Part shown: positions 54,201 through 60,200 of the stretch, piece after piece
Position numbering within the stretch: position 1 is the first letter of the stretch
Layout: each line of letters starts with the position of its first letter
Assembly (NCBI RefSeq): GCF_042477335.2
Contig: NC_091255.1
Coordinates: 30,048,501 to 30,112,500, forward strand
Reading direction: 5' to 3'
Origin: Ovis canadensis
Lineage: Eukaryota; Chordata; Mammalia; Artiodactyla; Bovidae
Length of the DNA: 64,000 nucleotides
Notes under the pieces: model-generated
The model's input: only the letters and a program-made list of their open reading frames with translations
The model's database searches: none
Told to the model about the DNA's origin: nothing
Position numbers and translations under genes: made by a program

Positions 54201-57200
54201 CACTCTAGTATTCTTGCCAGGAAAATCCTGTGGACAGAGGAGCCTAGTGGGTTACACTCCATAGGGTCTCAGAGAGTCAGACACGACTGAAATGACTGAG
54301 CAGAGCAGAGAGCGAGCACCTGAGGAAATTAACACTAACTCCCTGTACTGCCTGATACTTTGTCCACATTCAAATTTCCTCCTTATTGTCCTCAAAATGT
54401 CTTTCTGTAGCTGTATGTTAGAACCACAATCTTGTCAAGATTCATTCATTGCATTTGGTTTGATTATTATATCTCTTTAGTCTCTCTGATCTAGAGTAGT
54501 CCTCTAGATCATTTTTTTAAATGACATTTCCTTTTTAAAGCAGGTCAGTTTTCTTATTGAATGTCCTATATTCTGAAATTGGTGCTGGAGTTTAAACAGT
54601 TGTTTATTTTCCTCATGGTAAAGACAAATATAGCTTGTGAAGAATTAGCCTTTCAGAAAATAAAATGTTTTATTTAATGGATGGTTACATTTAGCTTTAC
54701 TCTGAAGTCCTGAATTCCTGTTTGTTCTACACGTTTACATTATTTAAGAATCTGTTATGTTGGATGTGAACTCCCAAAATACCTAGATGATAATCTTTAT
54801 CAGTAAAATCTGGATATCCTTGTGCTTTATTCAGGTCCATCAGGGTGTCAAAGGATTCGTCCTAGATGCCACAGATGGCAGAGGTATATTAAATGCCACC
54901 ATTAGTGTTGCTGAAATTAATCACCCAGTAACTACTTACAAAAATGGAGATTACTGGCGTCTCTTGGTTCCAGGAACTTACAAAATCACCGCATCTGCTC
55001 GAGGGTGAGTTACTGAATGCTCTGAAATTGAGTGCTTGAGGATGAAAGAAACTGCTCTATTCTGGAAGATTATCGCCGTAAAGCCCTATAGAGGCTAAGC
55101 AACGTTGAGTTGCCCTGTCTTGCCAGGGCTTGGGTACTCCAGCTGCAAATGTGTGACCCTGATCTGTCTACTTTATTGCAGGTATAACCCGGTCACCAAG
55201 AATGTGACCGTAAAGAGTGAAGGTGCTGTTCAGGTCAACTTCACACTTGTCCGATCTTCAACAGATTCAAACAATGAATCAAAGAAAGGCAAGGGGGACA
55301 GTACCAATACTGATGATGTCAGCGATCCGACCACTAAAGAGTTTGAAGCTTTAATTAAAGACCTTTCAGCTGAGAATGGTTTAGAACGCCTCATGTTACG
55401 CTCCTCCTCAAATCTGGCTCTTTATCGTTACCATTCATACAAGGACTTGTCAGAGTTTCTGAGAGGGCTTGTGATGAACTATCCACTTATTACAAATCTT
55501 ACCAAGTAAGTGTCACCTTCTTATTGACTTTTTTTTCCCCTTTCTTTCTCCTTCCTTCCTTCCTTTATTCTTTTTACAGAGGTTACATTCAGCATAAACC
55601 ACATTAAATGGTTCTTGCAATTCATTCAGAAGTATTTGGGTTGAATGTATAGAGTTGGTGTTAACTTATTTTGAAACAGATATTTGCTTGGAGATCTTTC
55701 TAGCAATGAATCTTGGAAACTTTTACAAGAAACACTGGAGCAGAGCTACTTGTTAGTTCAGTAATGTGTGGCCTGTACCTCCAGAAAATGTAAAACCACT
55801 CTTTCTAATGATTACTTTGATTTCAAAACCCTTTCCACTTCTCAGCTGCAGATTTTATGCTCTGAGTAAATATTATTTAGTTTTATTTTGCTAGGGGCAA
55901 GGGATAGGTTTAGAACTATGAGCTCACTTGTCAGGAATAATATTTACCCTTTTCTTCAAATTAGAAAATGAAGTTTGATTGGCTGTCATTTTCTGTACTT
56001 TAGTCTCTGCTCACAGTTACTGTTCCCTGAAGCCTTAGGGGCTCATGTGATTAAGGGTTCTGAGAAAACATGCAGTACTGGCTTATGTGAAACTGGTGAC
56101 TGAGATAACTTTTACCTTCATTTCATTGTGCTTCTCTGCTTCACTTTCACTGTTTCAAAATTATTTCCTTGATCTGTTGATCCCTATTATTTGCCTATTG
56201 TAGGGTCTTTCCTTTGCATTTTGCCCTGAGAGTAATAAGTCTCTACTCCAAACCAAATGAACATTATCTGCTTTTCACTTTTTTTTCTTCACTGTTTCTT
56301 TTAATTTTACCAGTAAATGTAGTTTCTCAAATTCTGGTTTATAATGTTTGTGATTACAAAGGATTTTACTTTTGCACATAAATTGCACATATTTACTTTG
56401 GCAATTACCAATTACCTGTGGTGTTGGAGAAGACTCTTGAGAGCCCCTTGGACTGCAAGGAGATCCAACCAGTCCATCCTAAAGGAGATCAGTCCTGGGT
56501 GTTCATTGGAAGGACTGATGTTGAAGCTGAGGCTCCAATACTTTGGCCACCTGATGCAAAGAGCTGACTTAGCCTTATAGAGGGCTAGAAAAGACCCTGA
56601 TGCTGGAAAAGATTGAGGGCAGGAGAAGGGGACGACAGAGGATAAGATGGTTGGATGGCATCACTGACACAATGGACATGGGTTTGGGTGGACTCCTGGA
56701 GTTGGTAATGGACAGTGAGGCCTGGCGTGCTGCAGTTCATGGGGTCACAAAGAGTCGGACACGACTGAGCGACTGAACTGAACTGAACTGAAATTACCTC
56801 TCTTCCATTGGAAGATACCAATTACCTCTCTTCCTCAACTGATTCTTGAACTTTTCTGCCCAGGTCATGTTTTAATATGGTCCATCTTAGTGCCATATAG
56901 AGGTTTAAGACTTTCTTATTTTAAAATTAAAAAAATTGGACATTGTTTTGCTTTCCGTTTACTTAGTGAAGTTTTTTAACCTTTAAATGCAATTGAGCAT
57001 GCATGTTTTGTTAAATAGTCCCCTCCTAATGTACAGCATCTGCCCATGGTGGGACGCAAGACAGTTTTAGGTGGCCCTCCAGCGGTTACTAAGTGTCGTT
57101 AAATACCTTCATGCGAAAGCAGTGCTCTGTCTATTCTATTAATCCTCAGTTTAGTGCCAATTTTTTTTTTCTATCTAACTCTTAATAAGTCTTTCTTTTT

Positions 57201-60200
57201 ATTAGAGAAAGCAGGCCTATAAAATTAGTTTTGCTGTGATTCTGGCACTGCATTTAAAATGTAAAATGTCTTATTCACATAAATTCATTTAGATCTTAAA
57301 AGTAAGATTTCATGCATTTGTGTCTATTTAGAGATTTCAGTAATAAAAATTTAAGTGAGTTAACTTAAGAGACATATGCTAACTAAAGAAATAATATAGA
57401 TTCTAGAAGATTGGGTAAACATCACGAAGATGATCGAGGAATGACTGGACTTGAAGGAATGCAATCATAGTCATTCCTGAATCTGATAGTATCTTACATC
57501 TGTTTGACTTTCTTTGATCAAGGGAACCTAATTTTCTTAAAGTATTCTCACAGATTTATTCTTTAAAGATTTTTTAGGACTTTTTGAATTTTGTTCTCAT
57601 TTCTGTTTTTAAAATCTGTAAGGCAGCATTAACAGTAATCAAGTAAGGCAGCAATCAGGTAAGTAACTTGATTATTCACTGACTTTTTGATTCTGGTTTT
57701 CGACAGTCTGGGACAGAGTGCTGAATACCGTCACATTTGGTCCCTTGAAATCTCCAATAAGCCCAATGTATCTGAGCCTGAAGAGCCAAAGATTCGTTTT
57801 GTTGCTGGTATCCATGGCAATGCTCCAGTTGGAACTGAACTTCTTTTAGCTCTGGCAGAATTTCTCTGTCTAAACTACAAAAAGAACCCAGCTGTTACAC
57901 AAGTAAGAGAATAACCTGTTTTAACATGCTTTAAAAGGATAAAGCTCAGTGACTTACTGATTGTATACTGATATCAAAGGCATCATTTTTTTAAAAATTT
58001 AATTTCCTGTTAGATTTTTATACAGTGGTACTTTTAATATCATTATAAACTTTACTCTTTAAAAATGGACCTTGGTATATAGTTGTTAATAGTGTCTATT
58101 ATATTTCTTTGTATATATTAAGAGCCATAGAGGAAAAGAAATAATAAAGGTTTGCATTCAGTCCTCTGTTCCTTTATGTTACCCTTCCATTCTTTACTCA
58201 CAGTGATATACATTCTAATTTGAGGGACTTCCATTGCCAGTTATTTACAGTTAGGGTACTATATTGAAAAATGAGGTGGAAGAGAAATAGTTTTTCTTTT
58301 CATGTAATAAAGATAAAAGTATTGGATGCTAAGAGATTTTAGAAAAAGTGATACAGCCATGCCAACTTCAGTCATCCATGACTAGAGACTATACTGCTGG
58401 TCCAGAAGCTGCTTATATATGGTTAAACAGCCTAGTTTCTGTGTTGTGTTAGAGAAAGGAAGGAAAGAGTATGCCTCTGTTTAGAACATTCACAAATTGC
58501 CACTGTCTGTATAGAACTTAAGAAAGGGAAAAGGAAGTAGTATTTGCTTAATACCTACTGTGTTGTAGATACTTTACATATACCATAATTTAACCCTCAA
58601 CCCTGCAATTATGTTATCTCCATTTAATAGATGTGAAAACCGAGGCAGAGATATTAGATAACTTACAGGAGGTCACACAGCTGCTAAGTGGTAAAACTGG
58701 GATTTAAGCCCAGGTGTGTGTCACTATAAAGCCTGTGCTGTTCTGTTTTACTCTACTGCCTCCACTGAGAGAAATTTGGAAAGAACTGATGTCACGATTA
58801 GGATCCCATGATGTGGGATTAGGTGAAGTGAACGTAAATCAGGCTTGATTTTCAAAAAGGGAGATCCCATTGCCTTCTTCCTGTTTTCAGAGATTTTGTT
58901 GATGACGATGTTTCAAAATAGGAGATTACCTAGGAGAGTGGTTCTTAACCCTGGCTACACATTGAAAAATCTGGGAAGTTTTTAAAAATCTCAGTGGCTG
59001 GGCTCCATCCCCAGAAGCATCAATATTCCTTTAAAAGCTCCTCAGCTTATTCTGTTTGGAGAAGGAAATGGCAACCCACTCCAGCACCTTTGCCCAGAAA
59101 ATCCCATGGACGGAGGAGCCGGTAGGCTACAGTCCATGGGGTCGCAGAGAGTTGGACACGACTGAGCCTATTATTTGGCCACAATTGCCACCTACTGATC
59201 TTATGGTTATAAAAGGTACATCTACCATGGATTTCAAAACTCGTAGTTTATAAGATTTTGCCTCACTGGTCTAATTAGGCTTTAGATTGTGTTTCCCAGG
59301 TAGCTCATTGGTAAATAATACACCTGCAATGCAAGAGACAGGTTTGATCTCAGGGTGGGGAGATCCCTGGAGAAGGAAATGGCAACCCACTCCAGTATTC
59401 TTGCCTGGAGAATCCCACGGACAGAGGAGACTCGTGGGCTACAGTCCATGAGGTCACAAAAGAGTCAGACACAACTAAGCAACTAAACAACAACAATGCT
59501 TTAGATTGCCATTTGTTTTGAGCTAAGTGTCAGAATTGTCTGGAGACGTCAAAGAAACATATGCATAACCAGAGACCTGTGGTTAAGCCCAAACATATAT
59601 ACTTTAGGAAGAAAATCTCCCTCAGGGGAAAGACTCTAGAATAAATTAATTAAAGGATTGCAAATATACTTCAAGCTATTGACTGTTTTACCAGAACAAA
59701 TAAACCAGGGATCACTTATTCTGATTTACTATTAGAAATATTTAGGATAAATTAAATGAGAAGTTCATGCCATAAATATAGGTATTAACACCTATGGATA
59801 TGGATCATCTGAAGGAGAAATTATTTGGATAAGACAAATATCCTACCCCATATTTCCTTGATATGCTGATTTCAACTCTTCTGTCTCATTGTTTCCAGAT
59901 ATACATTGATATTTGTCAATTAGAACATTATATCTTCTAGTTTTTGATCTGGAAATACCATATTGCCATTATTATTGACCTAAGCCAGCCAGTGGTCAGC
60001 AAACCTTTTCTATAAAGGGTCCTATAATATATATTTGGGACCCTGTGGGTCAGAGGTTCTGTGTTGCAGCTGCTCAACTCTGCCACTGCAGAACAAAAGC
60101 AGTCATATGAATGGGCAAGACTGTGTGCCAGTAAAACTTTATAATAACAAGCATCAGGCTGAGTTTAGCCTGTGTGTGTGTGTGCTCAGCCATGTCTGAC

